Positions 39,868 through 48,858 of a stretch of DNA of 64,000 bases are shown piece by piece. The notes beneath the pieces were generated by a model that was not told the DNA's origin, made no database searches, and was given only the letters and a program-made list of their open reading frames with translations. The position numbers and the translations under genes were made by a program. Positions within the stretch are counted from its first letter, which is position 1, and every line of letters begins with the position of its first letter. The DNA is from DATMQA01 sp035566895. Its GTDB lineage: Bacteria > Verrucomicrobiota > Verrucomicrobiia > Limisphaerales > UBA8199. The stretch is taken from NCBI GenBank assembly GCA_035566895.1, contig DATMQA010000030.1, positions 1 through 64,000 on the forward strand. The letters run 5' to 3'.

Positions 39868-40663
39868 GGTCCTGAATGAGTGCCAGGCGTTCGTTCTCCT
39901 GCTGCTTGTTTGTGGTGATGTCCCGCTCAACGCTGGAAACCCCGATGACACGGCCACTGTCGTCCTTAATGGGTGAGATAGTCAACGAAACCTCGACCTT
40001 GCGTTTGTCCTTGCGCACGCGCACGGTCTCGTAGTGCTCGACCTGGCCGCCGCCCGGATTCCTGGCGAGGATATCCAGCAACTGTTCCGGGCGTTCGGGC
40101 GAAATGACCCTGGTGATCGAAGCACCGATCATCTCAGCTGCCTGATACCCGTAGAGCCGTTCAGCCCCGGCGTTCCAGGTCACCACGATCCCATCGAGAG
40201 TCTTGCCGATGATCGCGTCGTCACATGATCCCACCAGGGAGGCGAGATATCCCGCAGTCGCCTCGGCCTGCCGGCGAATGCGCCGTTCCTGGGCGGCGCC
40301 GAGTTCCCGTTTTACAACCGAACCCAGGCGCACCAGTTTGTCTTTCGCAACGTAGTCATGAGCGCCGGCCTTGATTATCTCGACGGCACGTTCCTCGCCA
40401 ATGGCGCCGGATACGATGATGAACGGGATATCCAATCCTCGCTGCTGGTAAAGTTTCAGCGCGGCAGCCCCGTCGAACCCAGGCATAGAATAGTCGCTGA
40501 TAATAAGCTGCCAGGTTTTTAGTTCCAACGCGGCTTGCATGGCCGCGGCGGTATCCACCCGCTCGCAGGCGACTTCCAATCCATCTCGCTGGAGTTCCCG
40601 GGCAATAAGAATAGCGTCCTCGGTTGAGTCCTCCACGAGCAGTGTTTGCACCGGCTCAGTCAT
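39809..40663 (-). CDS. REC-PAS signalling protein without output domain
   Basis: A 284-residue protein. Residues 1-120 are a receiver (TLLVEDSTEDA, phospho-acceptor Asp in LIISDYSMPGFDG, Lys in YVAKDKL). Residues about 137-255 are a PAS/PAC pair (SLVGSCDDAIIGKTLDGIVVTWNAGAERLYGYQAAEMIG, VSLTISPIKDDSGRVIGVSSVERDIT). A short coiled coil (NERLALIQDLTAALARLDRLQ) ends the protein where a kinase or cyclase domain would be expected. It overlaps the convergent receiver gene by 59 bases. Confidence 0.85.
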   Translation of the reverse strand: MTEPVQTLLVEDSTEDAILIARELQRDGLEVACERVDTAAAMQAALELKTWQLIISDYSMPGFDGAAALKLYQQRGLDIPFIIVSGAIGEERAVEIIKAGAHDYVAKDKLVRLGSVVKRELGAAQERRIRRQAEATAGYLASLVGSCDDAIIGKTLDGIVVTWNAGAERLYGYQAAEMIGASITRVISPERPEQLLDILARNPGGGQVEHYETVRVRKDKRKVEVSLTISPIKDDSGRVIGVSSVERDITTNKQQENERLALIQDLTAALARLDRLQTPAGTRV

Positions 40664-41124
40664 AAACGTCCTTGCTTCACATCGACAGTTACTCTTATTA
40701 TGCCTTCATCTCCGCGGCTTGTCAACTGGGAGTTTCCTTGGCTGGCCTGGGCATTACCCCCAAGGGCAGCGTGGTGGGCCTATGGAGCACCCTCACTTCC
40801 CGGGGAGGGCTGTCCTGCAACAGGCACACGGCGTGTCCCGGCACTGGCCCGCTTGCGGATGTTGCTGGGCCCGGGGACGGGCGCACTCCAGGGGCGGTGG
40901 CAGTGCCGCCAGCCACTACTTGTGATACATGGCCATGGCGTTTACCAGGCAAGGGCTCATGGGTTGGGAAGCTTTCCTCCTCTTTTCGGCCAACCTCGGG
41001 CGCGCTCTGGCAGGGCGTGCTGATCGACAGGCGATGGACTTCTTATGACCGGACACCGAAAGTCCAAGGCCAGCAATACGCCCCTCGGAGGAATTCGTTT
41101 CCAGGCGCGCCCGAAGCTCTGTTA
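40664..41124. other. 461-base gap, no credible gene
   Basis: Open frames exist on both strands (notably one on + from 40672) but their products are Pro/Arg/Gly/Ser-rich without domain signals and are mostly the complement of the next gene. No repeat words or strong palindromes are evident. It may be decayed coding DNA. Confidence 0.5.
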
Positions 41125-41769
41125 TTATTCATTGAGCCCCCAGTGCGAATGACTTTCGACCCGCTGGAGGCTTTCCTCCAAAAGCGCGGTTTTGGTTTCC
41201 GCGCGGTATTGGATGTCTTCGAAGGTCAAGTCCGAGGTGGGGGTGCCGCCGAAGTGGGGAAAAACCTCCACTGCGGCGAGCCGGGCAGCGGCTTGCAGGG
41301 AGGCCAGGATGTTTTTGGCCGGGGCAGTTCCTTCGGTGCCGGCATCGAGCGACACGGCCAAGGCGCGGGGGCTGCCGAGGCGGCGCCCCAACCACCGGTC
41401 AAGCCAGGCACGGACCGGAGCGGGGAGCTCACTTTGGCCGTGCGCCGCCAGCACTAGGATGTCTGCGTCCGAACCTCCGTCACCCACCAGTCCGGACAGT
41501 TCCGGCTCACCTAGCAAATCGAACCGCAACAAATTCACCTGAAGCTCCGCTTCCAACTTGAGCTGCTCGGCCAGCCGCTCAAGAACCTGCCTGGCGCGGG
41601 CGCCGGTCTTCGCGTCCTCGTAAATCAACTGAACATCCAGCGCTAGCAGGCCGTTAATGAAGATGGGGTTAGCCTGCGGGCCCGCACAAGCGCTGGTCGG
41701 CATTTGAAAACCAGGCGTGGTCTGTGTTGCGTCACTGATTAGATGGCTCCACTCTCGCAAGGTCTTCAT
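41125..41769 (-). CDS. conserved hypothetical protein
   Basis: A 214-residue soluble protein. The middle section reads LDVQLIYEDAKTGARARQVLERLAEQLKLEAELQVNLLRFDLLGEP, then ADILVLAAHGQSELPAPVRAWLDRWL, resembling alpha/beta proteins I have seen described as hypothetical in Verrucomicrobia. Its position between a REC-PAS gene and the regulator/kinase pair suggests a link with signalling, but nothing in the sequence specifies a role. Confidence 0.7.
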   Translation of the reverse strand: MKTLREWSHLISDATQTTPGFQMPTSACAGPQANPIFINGLLALDVQLIYEDAKTGARARQVLERLAEQLKLEAELQVNLLRFDLLGEPELSGLVGDGGSDADILVLAAHGQSELPAPVRAWLDRWLGRRLGSPRALAVSLDAGTEGTAPAKNILASLQAAARLAAVEVFPHFGGTPTSDLTFEDIQYRAETKTALLEESLQRVESHSHWGLNE

Positions 41770-41880
41770 AGCGGCGACAGTCTGCCACTAGAAATGGAAC
41801 AAGCGCCATCCGGCTGGATGCTGAAAGTATCTCAGCCAAATGCTGAGGCGGGGCGGGGGCCAACCAACTTCGATTGATTC

Positions 41881-42561
41881 TTAGATTAGGTCCTGGGCAC
41901 CGGCCCACCGGATACCGTACTTGATAAGTTCCGGACCCGTTTTCAAACCGAGCTTCTCGCGGATGTGGAGACGGTGGGTTTCGACGGTTTTGCCGCTCAT
42001 ATGGAGGTGCTCGGCGATTTCCGCGGTCGTCATCCCCTGGCCGATGCATTGAAAGACCTCGAACTCGCGGTCAGTCAGCGCCCCGATCGTGGTGTCGGCG
42101 GCACGCCGCTGGCGTCCGGAGAAGACGTCAAGAATTCTGGCCGACATGGCGGGGCTGACATAGACCTTGCCGGCCAGGACCTGGCGGATAGCTTCGATCA
42201 ATTTTTCGCCGCCTTCATTTTTCATGAGGTAACCGCGCGCGCCGGCACGCAACGCTCGTTCCGCATAAAGGCCCTCGTCGTGCATGGAGACCACGAGCAC
42301 CATGATCTCCGGATGGAGCGCCTTGAGGTCCTTGATGAGTTCCAGCCCGTGTTTGTCGGGAAGCGTCACATCGACCAGGACCAAATGCGGTTGGAGCGAT
42401 TTCACCAGGGTCAGCGCTTCCTGGGCGTCGCCTGCCTCGCCGCAAATCAGCAGGTCTCCCTGCTGGCCGATTAGCTGGGCCATGCCGCGCCGGGTCAGGG
42501 GGTGATCATCGACAATTAGGAGCCGGCGCTGCGAGCAGACGGCAGGTTTTCGCGTTTTCAT
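41881..42561 (-). CDS. NarL/FixJ-type response regulator
   Basis: A 226-residue protein starting at the ATG at 42561, which overlaps the stop of the upstream kinase gene in an ATGA arrangement. Residues 10-125 are a receiver (RLLIVDDHPLTRRGM, phospho-acceptor Asp in LVLVDVTLPDKHG, RAGARGYLMKNEG). Residues about 155-215 are a LuxR-type helix-turn-helix (LTDREFEVFQCIGQGMTTAEIAEHLHMSGKTVETHRLHIREKLGL). It is the cognate regulator of the kinase upstream. Confidence 0.94.
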   Translation of the reverse strand: MKTRKPAVCSQRRLLIVDDHPLTRRGMAQLIGQQGDLLICGEAGDAQEALTLVKSLQPHLVLVDVTLPDKHGLELIKDLKALHPEIMVLVVSMHDEGLYAERALRAGARGYLMKNEGGEKLIEAIRQVLAGKVYVSPAMSARILDVFSGRQRRAADTTIGALTDREFEVFQCIGQGMTTAEIAEHLHMSGKTVETHRLHIREKLGLKTGPELIKYGIRWAGAQDLI

Positions 42562-44069
42562 GTTTTGGTGATCGTGGTTGGTTGGTTGGGAGGCAGCGGG
42601 AACGCGCACTCGACGATTGTCCCGCCCTGAACTCCCGGCCGGATGGCGAACGTTCCGCCAATCATATCCGCTCGGTACTGCATACTCCGCAACCCCATGC
42701 CTCGCGGGTTCCGCACCTTTTCGGAGAAACCGGCGCCGTTGTCCTTGACGCTGAGGACCGCGCCTTCCGCGGCGGGTGCGAGCCGGATCTCAATCTGTTT
42801 GGCCTTGCCGTGTTTGATGCCGTTCGTGACGGCTTCCTGCGCTATGCGATAGAGATAAGTGCCAAGGGTAACGTCACCCACGAGCACAGGGGTCGGGCAT
42901 TGAAACGAGCATTGGACCCGGAAGAGCTCCCGGGTGCGGGCGGCCAAACCTCGCAGACCCTCCATCAAACCTTCGGCTTCCAACTCGATGGGAGCCAGGC
43001 CCCGGGACAGCAGCCGGGTATGGTCAATGGCAGCGCGGATCAATTGGGCGATTTCGCTGGCCTGGACCGCGTGGGGCTGCCCCGCGAGCTGCTGCTGCAA
43101 GGCCTGGCTGAGGAACTCGATGCCGACCAACTGCTGGCACAAGTCATCATGGAGGTCCTGCCCGATCCGGCGTTGCTCGCGCTCGCTGATCGCGAGGATT
43201 TCGGTTTCCAGGTTTTTGCGCTCAGTGATGTCCCGGGCGATGCCGACGAGGCGATAGAAGCGCCCAATATTGTTCCGCACTGGGAACCCGCGTTCGAGCA
43301 CCCATCGAACCGAGCCTTCGGGACGGATGACGCGATAGGCATGTTCATAGCCGCCCTCCGGCAAGGGCGCTCTAAAAATCTGGAGGGCGCGGGGCCGGTC
43401 TTCGGGGTGGATGGCGTCGAACCAGGAGCGTGGATTTTCGTAGAGCTCCTGGCAGGTGCGTCCCCAGATGCGCTGGTAGGCAGGACTGACGTAGATAATG
43501 CTGGTCATCGTCGGATTGCTGAGCCAAAAGACCTCGCGGATGTTCTCCGCCATTTGCCGGAAGCGCTCCTGGCTTTCGACGAGCGCCTCGTTGACGGCCT
43601 CAAGGTCGGCCGTTCGCGCCTGCACGCGCAGTTCCAACTGATCGCGCACCTGCCGCCTCGCCTCCTCCCCTTCTTTGCGGTCGGTGATGTCGGTGTTGAT
43701 TTCGAGGATCGCGCAGGGTGTGCCGTCCTTGTCCAGTTGCAACGACCAACGGCTGGCCACGGCCACAACCCGGCCCGCACGGGTGGTGTAGAGCAGTTCT
43801 CCTTCCCACCGTCCCGAGGCCCGCAATTCGGCTTTGATTTGCTCCAGGGCCTTCGGAAATTGCGTCCGCAGCAAGTCATGTGAACGCTGGCCGATGGCCT
43901 CGGCGGCCGTCCAACCGTATTGCGCTTCCGCTGCGTGATTCCAAAAGGTGATCCGCTCGTCCATGCTGCGGAATATGACTGCATCATGAGTCAGCTCGAA
44001 GAGCATGCGGAACGGGTCGCCGGTCGCCCGCAGCCAACTCGGCGCCTGGGTTTCAGGATCATTCGTCAT
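42558..44069 (-). CDS. PAS-containing HisKA_3 histidine kinase
   Basis: A 503-residue cytoplasmic kinase starting at ATG 44069 (MTNDPETQAPSW). Two PAS domains (about 18-135 and 160-290; NHAAEAQYGWTAAEAIGQRS and WLSNPTMTSIIYVSPAYQRIWGR) are followed by the phospho-acceptor helix ISEREQRRIGQDLHDDLCQQLVGIEFL (His in DLHDDL) and an HATPase (EAVTNGIKHGKAKQIEIRL, SVKDNGAGF, GMGLRSMQYRADMIGGTF). The family pairs with NarL-type regulators, consistent with the ATGA-overlapping gene downstream. No transmembrane segments, so the signal is cytoplasmic. The longer frame to 44273 is basic and not PAS-like, so I excluded it. Confidence 0.92.
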   Translation of the reverse strand: MTNDPETQAPSWLRATGDPFRMLFELTHDAVIFRSMDERITFWNHAAEAQYGWTAAEAIGQRSHDLLRTQFPKALEQIKAELRASGRWEGELLYTTRAGRVVAVASRWSLQLDKDGTPCAILEINTDITDRKEGEEARRQVRDQLELRVQARTADLEAVNEALVESQERFRQMAENIREVFWLSNPTMTSIIYVSPAYQRIWGRTCQELYENPRSWFDAIHPEDRPRALQIFRAPLPEGGYEHAYRVIRPEGSVRWVLERGFPVRNNIGRFYRLVGIARDITERKNLETEILAISEREQRRIGQDLHDDLCQQLVGIEFLSQALQQQLAGQPHAVQASEIAQLIRAAIDHTRLLSRGLAPIELEAEGLMEGLRGLAARTRELFRVQCSFQCPTPVLVGDVTLGTYLYRIAQEAVTNGIKHGKAKQIEIRLAPAAEGAVLSVKDNGAGFSEKVRNPRGMGLRSMQYRADMIGGTFAIRPGVQGGTIVECAFPLPPNQPTTITKT

Positions 44070-44397
44070 GCTGATTGACTGATTATAGGCAACTCTTGCG
44101 GCTTTACAATGGGTTGGTGAGAGAGCAACCGGTCTTAGTCTCCTCAGCACACCTCTATTAGTCCGTGCCCGGGCGGCTCGCGTGAAATCCACGCAGAATG
44201 CGTGAGCGTCACGCCTTTTTCCCCCTGCGCCAACTCCAAACCTGCGGAAACAGGCTGAATTGCGCCTTGGCACCGGCGATGCTAGCGGTGCGCTTGGGTC
44301 ATAGTTGGTTGAGTAATGGCGTCCGGGGACCGGGATGTGGTGTTGTGCAAGCGGGATGGGGAAGTCCCCGGGCGCCGGCGGGGGGCAGCCGTCCGTT
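44070..44397. other. 328-base gap, no gene recognised
   Basis: Lies between the kinase start and the beta-propeller remnant. It must hold the kinase promoter on the minus strand. The last 100 bases are G-rich and may be the decayed upstream part of the remnant. Confidence 0.45.
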
Positions 44398-44802
44398 CAG
44401 TGGCATGGAAACGGAATAAACTCGAATTACGACTACGTGACCATTGGGTATTCCAGTGGCGGCGTGCCGTTGTGGACCAGCCGTTACAACGGACCTGGAA
44501 ACGGCCAGGACCAAGCTGCCGCGATCGCGGTGGACAGCCGCGGCAGCGTGTTTGTAACAGGGAGTTCCTGGAACGGGACCAACTATGATTTTGCGACGAT
44601 CAAGTATGTGGCCGTGCCGCCGACCCCGATTTTTGCTCAACAACTTGGCAATCAACTCGTGTTGAGTTGGACAAACGAGCTCTTTAATCTGCAAACCGCG
44701 CCCACGCTTTCGGACACCTTCACCAATATTCCCGGTGCGATGAGTCCCTGCACCAACATCATTATCGGGGCGCAACGATTTTTCCGGCTCATTTCGAAAT
44801 GA
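44398..44802 (+). pseudogene. remnant of an SBBP-type beta-propeller protein
   Basis: The frame encodes SNYDYVTIGYSSGGVPLWTS, then GPGNGQDQAAAIAVDSRGSV and FVTGSSWNGTNYDFATIKYV. That is one and a half SBBP propeller repeats, followed by the shared tail module (QLVLSWTNELFNLQTAP..FFRLISK) and a stop. Full-length homologues of this kind have many repeats and a signal peptide; neither is present. Only the 3' end survives. Confidence 0.65.
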
Positions 44803-44891
44803 CCTTCAACGCGACCGTTGAGGGGGTTTAGCAGAGATTCAAGAACACCGGCTCCGCGCCAGTGAGGCTGGGTGTTTTAATACATTTAGCT

Positions 44892-46352
44892 TTATTCATT
44901 GTGCGGAATCCTAATCGTGCTGCCACCGATGAACTCGCGCAGCACCGCATCGCCGGGGATGATGTCGTAGCCCGTGACTTGTTCCCGGGTCAGCCCCTCG
45001 ACTTCTCCCAGCAATGCCTTGACCCGCTCATACCGAATTTGCGCATCGAGAAATCCCCCGTACGATTGAAAATCCTCAGGGTGAGGCAGGTAACCGTTGG
45101 GCCCGCAGAAGAAGGGCTTTAGCGCCGGTAGATCGAAGGCGAAGCCGCCGTTGACAACGTGATCCGCCACGCCGCTGAGCGGGATAATACTGAAGAGTTC
45201 GCCGGCGCGCACATAATGCCAGTGCAGAATGGTCAGCAGCGGGCTATGGTTGCGGTGTTGCACGTCGCGCAACATGCGTCGAAGCAGCCGCACGTCGGTG
45301 AACCTGGTTAGCCGCCGCGTGTTGCCATCGCCCTCATACATCACATTTTGCGTCTCAATATAAAGGCGAAACTGGGCGGAAGCGTCGATCCCTTCGGTGA
45401 TCGGCGGATACAGTCCATGCAGGCAATCTAGCAACAATATCTGGCCTGGCTCGAGTTTAACGGCTTTGCTGGACAGGCGCCGGCCCTCCTTGAAGCTGTA
45501 CACCGGTTTGTCAATCGTCTTGCCTTCGAGCAAATCGCGCAAGTGACCATTGAGCAGTTGGATGTCCATCGCCTCGGGCGTTTCGTAGTTGCGATCATTA
45601 ATCCAATCGGTCGGGTGCTCGACCAAGGACCAAAAATAGTCGTCGAGATTGAGCATCAGGAAGCGCAGCCCCTGCTTTTGCAGCCGTTCCGTCAGCTTCA
45701 CCGTGGTCGTCGTCTTGCCCGACGAACTCGGGCCGCTGACCCACATCATCCGAAGCTTGTCTCCGGCTCGAAGCCGGGCGATAACCTTGGCGGCGGCTTC
45801 ATCCAGCGAACCCTCGTAACGGGCCAGCGATTCATCCACCAGCGATTTGAATTTCCCGCTGCGAACGATTTCGTTCAGTCCTGCTACAGTGTCACACCCG
45901 CGCTGCCGGTTCCAGGCCAGCGTCTGTTCCATCGCCGCCTTGGGAAACCCATTGCCGACAAACCGGTCCGGCGGAATGGCTCCTTCACGCAGCCAATGCC
46001 GCCCCCACCGGTAGCAGGCATACGCGTCGGCCGTATTCTGAAAACCGTAGCTGCGCAAAGCATGAAGCACCTCGTCCTGGATCCGCTCAATCGTCGGAGG
46101 AAAATTGGCAATCAGGTGGTGCGGGTCCGAATTCAGGCACAAGACCACCGCATCCGCCAGGAAATCGGCGATCTTTTCATCGCTTCCCCACGAGGAGAAA
46201 ATCTTGTCATTAATGCCCGGCAGATAATCCTGCTGGAAACCCCCGATGGACTCCGCCGCGCGAAACATCGCCCGCTGGATGCGCGCGATATCAAACTTGA
46301 CTAGCGCGCGATTGCGCTTCTGGACTTTGACAATTCGGTTTTGAACTGGCAT
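44892..46352 (-). CDS. ATP-cone domain fused to uridine-kinase-like P-loop kinase
   Basis: A 486-residue protein. Residues about 5-115 form an ATP-cone (RIVKVQKRNRALVKFDIARIQRAMFRAAES, IERIQDEVLHALRSYGFQNTADAYACYR), the nucleotide-sensing module of ribonucleotide reductase and NrdR. Residues about 195-420 are a uridine kinase/phosphoribulokinase fold with Walker A GPSSSGKTTT at 207-216, MLNLDDYFWS, NYETPEAMDIQLLNGHLRDL and LLLDCLHGLYPPI. It should phosphorylate a nucleoside or related sugar, with the cone sensing ATP/dATP level. No operon partner is apparent. Confidence 0.85.
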   Translation of the reverse strand: MPVQNRIVKVQKRNRALVKFDIARIQRAMFRAAESIGGFQQDYLPGINDKIFSSWGSDEKIADFLADAVVLCLNSDPHHLIANFPPTIERIQDEVLHALRSYGFQNTADAYACYRWGRHWLREGAIPPDRFVGNGFPKAAMEQTLAWNRQRGCDTVAGLNEIVRSGKFKSLVDESLARYEGSLDEAAAKVIARLRAGDKLRMMWVSGPSSSGKTTTTVKLTERLQKQGLRFLMLNLDDYFWSLVEHPTDWINDRNYETPEAMDIQLLNGHLRDLLEGKTIDKPVYSFKEGRRLSSKAVKLEPGQILLLDCLHGLYPPITEGIDASAQFRLYIETQNVMYEGDGNTRRLTRFTDVRLLRRMLRDVQHRNHSPLLTILHWHYVRAGELFSIIPLSGVADHVVNGGFAFDLPALKPFFCGPNGYLPHPEDFQSYGGFLDAQIRYERVKALLGEVEGLTREQVTGYDIIPGDAVLREFIGGSTIRIPHNE

Positions 46353-46459
46353 GGGGCGCGACTATACACCAGTGTAGGAGGGAGACAATGCGCTAAACGA
46401 AAGTTAAACCAAGCGCTTGGAGCGGCGGCCTGGCTCAGGCTGGGCCTGCGCTTACCGGG

Positions 46460-47254
46460 CTAGTCCGTGGGTTTACTCAGCCACGCCCGTAAATACGCCT
46501 CCGTCAGCGCGGCCGGATGACCCTGGTAGCGCACGATTCCCGCCGGGTCCACCAGCAGAACGCACGGAATGCTGGTGATCGCGGCGGCGGCGCTGAGTCT
46601 CGATTTGGTATCCAGCGCGGAAGCGAATTCGATCTTGGGGTCGGTCATCTCCTGGACCTTCTCCTCGTGCTCCGCGGTGACCCCAACCACCACCAGGTTG
46701 GTGGCAAATGCTTTTTGAAGCTGGTTCCACAGAGGGATGGATTTCTGGCACTGTTCGCTCCACGGCGCCCAAAAGGCGATTAACACCGCTTTTCCTTCCA
46801 GTGCGGGTTTCTCCCCAAGCCACTTCTCCACCTCGAGGGCGGGGGCGCGTTTTCCTAGAAGCGATTTGTCGGAAATCGGATCTGCGAGGCTCATTAGCGG
46901 AGAGTTTTTCTCCGCTTTGCCGGCCAGGGCCTTTTGTGCCTGGGCCACAACGCTTGAAGCCACGACACCCTGATAACGCTTATCCTCATCGAGTTGCTTT
47001 TGCTCGGCGGCAGCGGCGGCATTGGGATCATAATTAAACTGCTTTTGCAGCTCCGGGCTGAGAAATTTCAGCCTCACATTTCCGATGCCGGCATTGTGAG
47101 TAAAGTAAAGGTCGGTCACGCTGGCGCCCAGAATGTTCACGTTCGTGTAGGTCCTGGAGCCGACGGTCAGGGTGTCCAGCTTCGATGGCGGAGCCCCGTA
47201 TGAAGAAGAAACCAGCAGCACCAACCCGGCGATCATTAAAAGGCGTGAAATCAT
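46460..47254 (-). CDS. exported thioredoxin-like protein with one active-site Cys missing
   Basis: A 264-residue protein starting MISRLLMIAGLVLLVSSSYG, a signal peptide. Residues about 28-75 are a small beta domain (VGSRTYTNVNILGASVTDLYFTHNAGIGNVRLKFL). The C-terminal thioredoxin/TlpA fold reads VLIAFWAPWSEQCQKSIPLWNQL, with Ser166 where the first catalytic Cys normally stands and Cys169 kept, and the cis-Pro in TSIPCVLLVDP. It may be a chaperone-like or isomerase-type relic, not a normal oxidoreductase. ATG 47254 is preferred over 47290 for the signal peptide. Confidence 0.8.
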   Translation of the reverse strand: MISRLLMIAGLVLLVSSSYGAPPSKLDTLTVGSRTYTNVNILGASVTDLYFTHNAGIGNVRLKFLSPELQKQFNYDPNAAAAAEQKQLDEDKRYQGVVASSVVAQAQKALAGKAEKNSPLMSLADPISDKSLLGKRAPALEVEKWLGEKPALEGKAVLIAFWAPWSEQCQKSIPLWNQLQKAFATNLVVVGVTAEHEEKVQEMTDPKIEFASALDTKSRLSAAAAITSIPCVLLVDPAGIVRYQGHPAALTEAYLRAWLSKPTD

Positions 47255-47325
47255 GCGGATGGTTATGCCCCAAGCCGGGAACTTTGACAAGGGCCAACCG
47301 GTCGAAAATCAAGAATCAAAGAGTC

Positions 47326-48780
47326 CTATGCCGCAGGGGTGGGAAAGTGCTCCTTCCGGGGATCGGTCGCTGCAATCACAACGCTGACGGATTTTTGGTT
47401 GAATCCTTTAAAGCCGCCATGGCGCTGAAGGTTTTCGAGATGACTGCCGAGCGCGCCGTCCTTGAGGAAACGGTCAAACTGGTCGCGGGTCAGCAAGCCG
47501 GTTTTCAACAGGCGCTCAGCCCGTTCTCGTCGCACTGGCCAGCGTTCCCCTTCGGTGAAGGCTTGGCGCAGGAAATTGAAATCGGAGAACGGCTTCATCG
47601 TCTGAATGCCGCAGGTCTGCAGTTGGCCGCGCAAAACCTCGAAATCAAACCGGGCTTCCAAGTGATGCATCCCGGCCTCCAGAAAGCTTTCGCCGTGCAG
47701 ACCCACCCAAAGCCCGACCGTGCCCAGGCGCGGGGCAGGGGAAACTCGGGTCGTCGAGAAATCAATTTCTGTTTCGTCCGGCATCAAATCAACGTCCGCA
47801 AAGACCACGATCCGGGTGACCGGTTGCTCCATGATCTGTGCGCCCCACCCGGCCTCGGCGCCGGCGTAATAGCGCTCGCGCTTGGTAAAACCCAGCTTCA
47901 AGAGAAACTCGACCAGCTCTACAAAATGCTCGCGCGAACAGCGAAAGGTGTGATGGTCATGATTGCCCCAGCCCAGCCCGAGCAGGTCCTGGCGACGCTT
48001 TTGAACCTGTGCCGCGCGATTGCGGCTCTCCCAGTAAGCCCGCTCGGCCTCAAAGAAGTATTGACAGGCCAGATCACGCCCCACCAGGCCCAGCACCCGG
48101 TCAAGCGTTTGGTTGGCCAGCCGGAAACCTTCCGCGTCATTGGCGAAGTGCCGTTTGCGGGTCTGCCAAAGCTCCCGCGCCTTGACGATAGCGCGGAGGT
48201 CGGGTGGGGTGAGCGGGGTGGGAACAAAGCCGCGATAGGCCCCGCGCTCAACCGCCTCGAGTCGTGTTCCATTTTCTCCCGCAATCACGACGCGGCGGTA
48301 GCCCGAGCACGGCTCGCCTTCCGGTTCGCCGGCCAGGTTATGGCGCGCCATAAAATCGGCCACAAATTCAGGGCGTAGTGCAATCACCGACGGACTTTGC
48401 TCCGGCCCGCGCCTCACCAGCACGCGCGGCAAGGTGGCGCGCGGGTATTCATAGGCACTCTCGCCCTTGGGTGTTTCTACCAGCTCATCAATCGCGAAGC
48501 CCGCTTCGCGCAAATTTTGTTCCTCATTCAGCGGGAGGACGACGTGATCGACCCATTCGAAGAAATCCGTGCCGGTCTCCTCCCGCATCCGCTCGGCCAG
48601 GTGCCGGGCAAACCCATTCTTTTTGAGTAATGTCGCGACATGGTCGCGCAGGAACTGTTCCGCTCCCTCAGCCAGTGGCCAGTCGAACGACGCGGGCGTG
48701 GTTTGGGCTGGCGACGTGCGAGTCTTACCTGACGCTGTTGGCGGCTTTCGGCCGGCCTGAGTGTTTCCAGGGCTAATCAT
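47326..48780 (-). CDS. conserved hypothetical protein, VOC-like segments
   Basis: About 484 residues from ATG 48780 (MISPGNTQAG), or 487 from a GTG at 48789. After a disordered N-terminus (to about 35) come WVDHVVLPLNEEQNLREAGFAIDELV and, later, GNHDHHTFRCSREHFVELVEFLLKLGFTKRERYYAGAEAGWGAQIMEQP. These look like vicinal-oxygen-chelate folds with possible metal ligands (His in WVDHVV, HDHHTF). I do not recognise a named family. No signal peptide. Confidence 0.7.
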   Translation of the reverse strand: MISPGNTQAGRKPPTASGKTRTSPAQTTPASFDWPLAEGAEQFLRDHVATLLKKNGFARHLAERMREETGTDFFEWVDHVVLPLNEEQNLREAGFAIDELVETPKGESAYEYPRATLPRVLVRRGPEQSPSVIALRPEFVADFMARHNLAGEPEGEPCSGYRRVVIAGENGTRLEAVERGAYRGFVPTPLTPPDLRAIVKARELWQTRKRHFANDAEGFRLANQTLDRVLGLVGRDLACQYFFEAERAYWESRNRAAQVQKRRQDLLGLGWGNHDHHTFRCSREHFVELVEFLLKLGFTKRERYYAGAEAGWGAQIMEQPVTRIVVFADVDLMPDETEIDFSTTRVSPAPRLGTVGLWVGLHGESFLEAGMHHLEARFDFEVLRGQLQTCGIQTMKPFSDFNFLRQAFTEGERWPVRRERAERLLKTGLLTRDQFDRFLKDGALGSHLENLQRHGGFKGFNQKSVSVVIAATDPRKEHFPTPAA

Positions 48781-48858
48781 ATTGTCCACGGACTAAAATA
48801 CCGGCGAACGCCAATGAATCAATGGCCTCCTTCCATGATCCACGATCTATCCTCTTCC

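Noticed and set aside
40672..41457. Plus-strand 261-codon open frame
   Set aside because: Its second half is antisense to a protein-like gene, and the first half is low in hydrophobic-core pattern and has no homologue I recognise.
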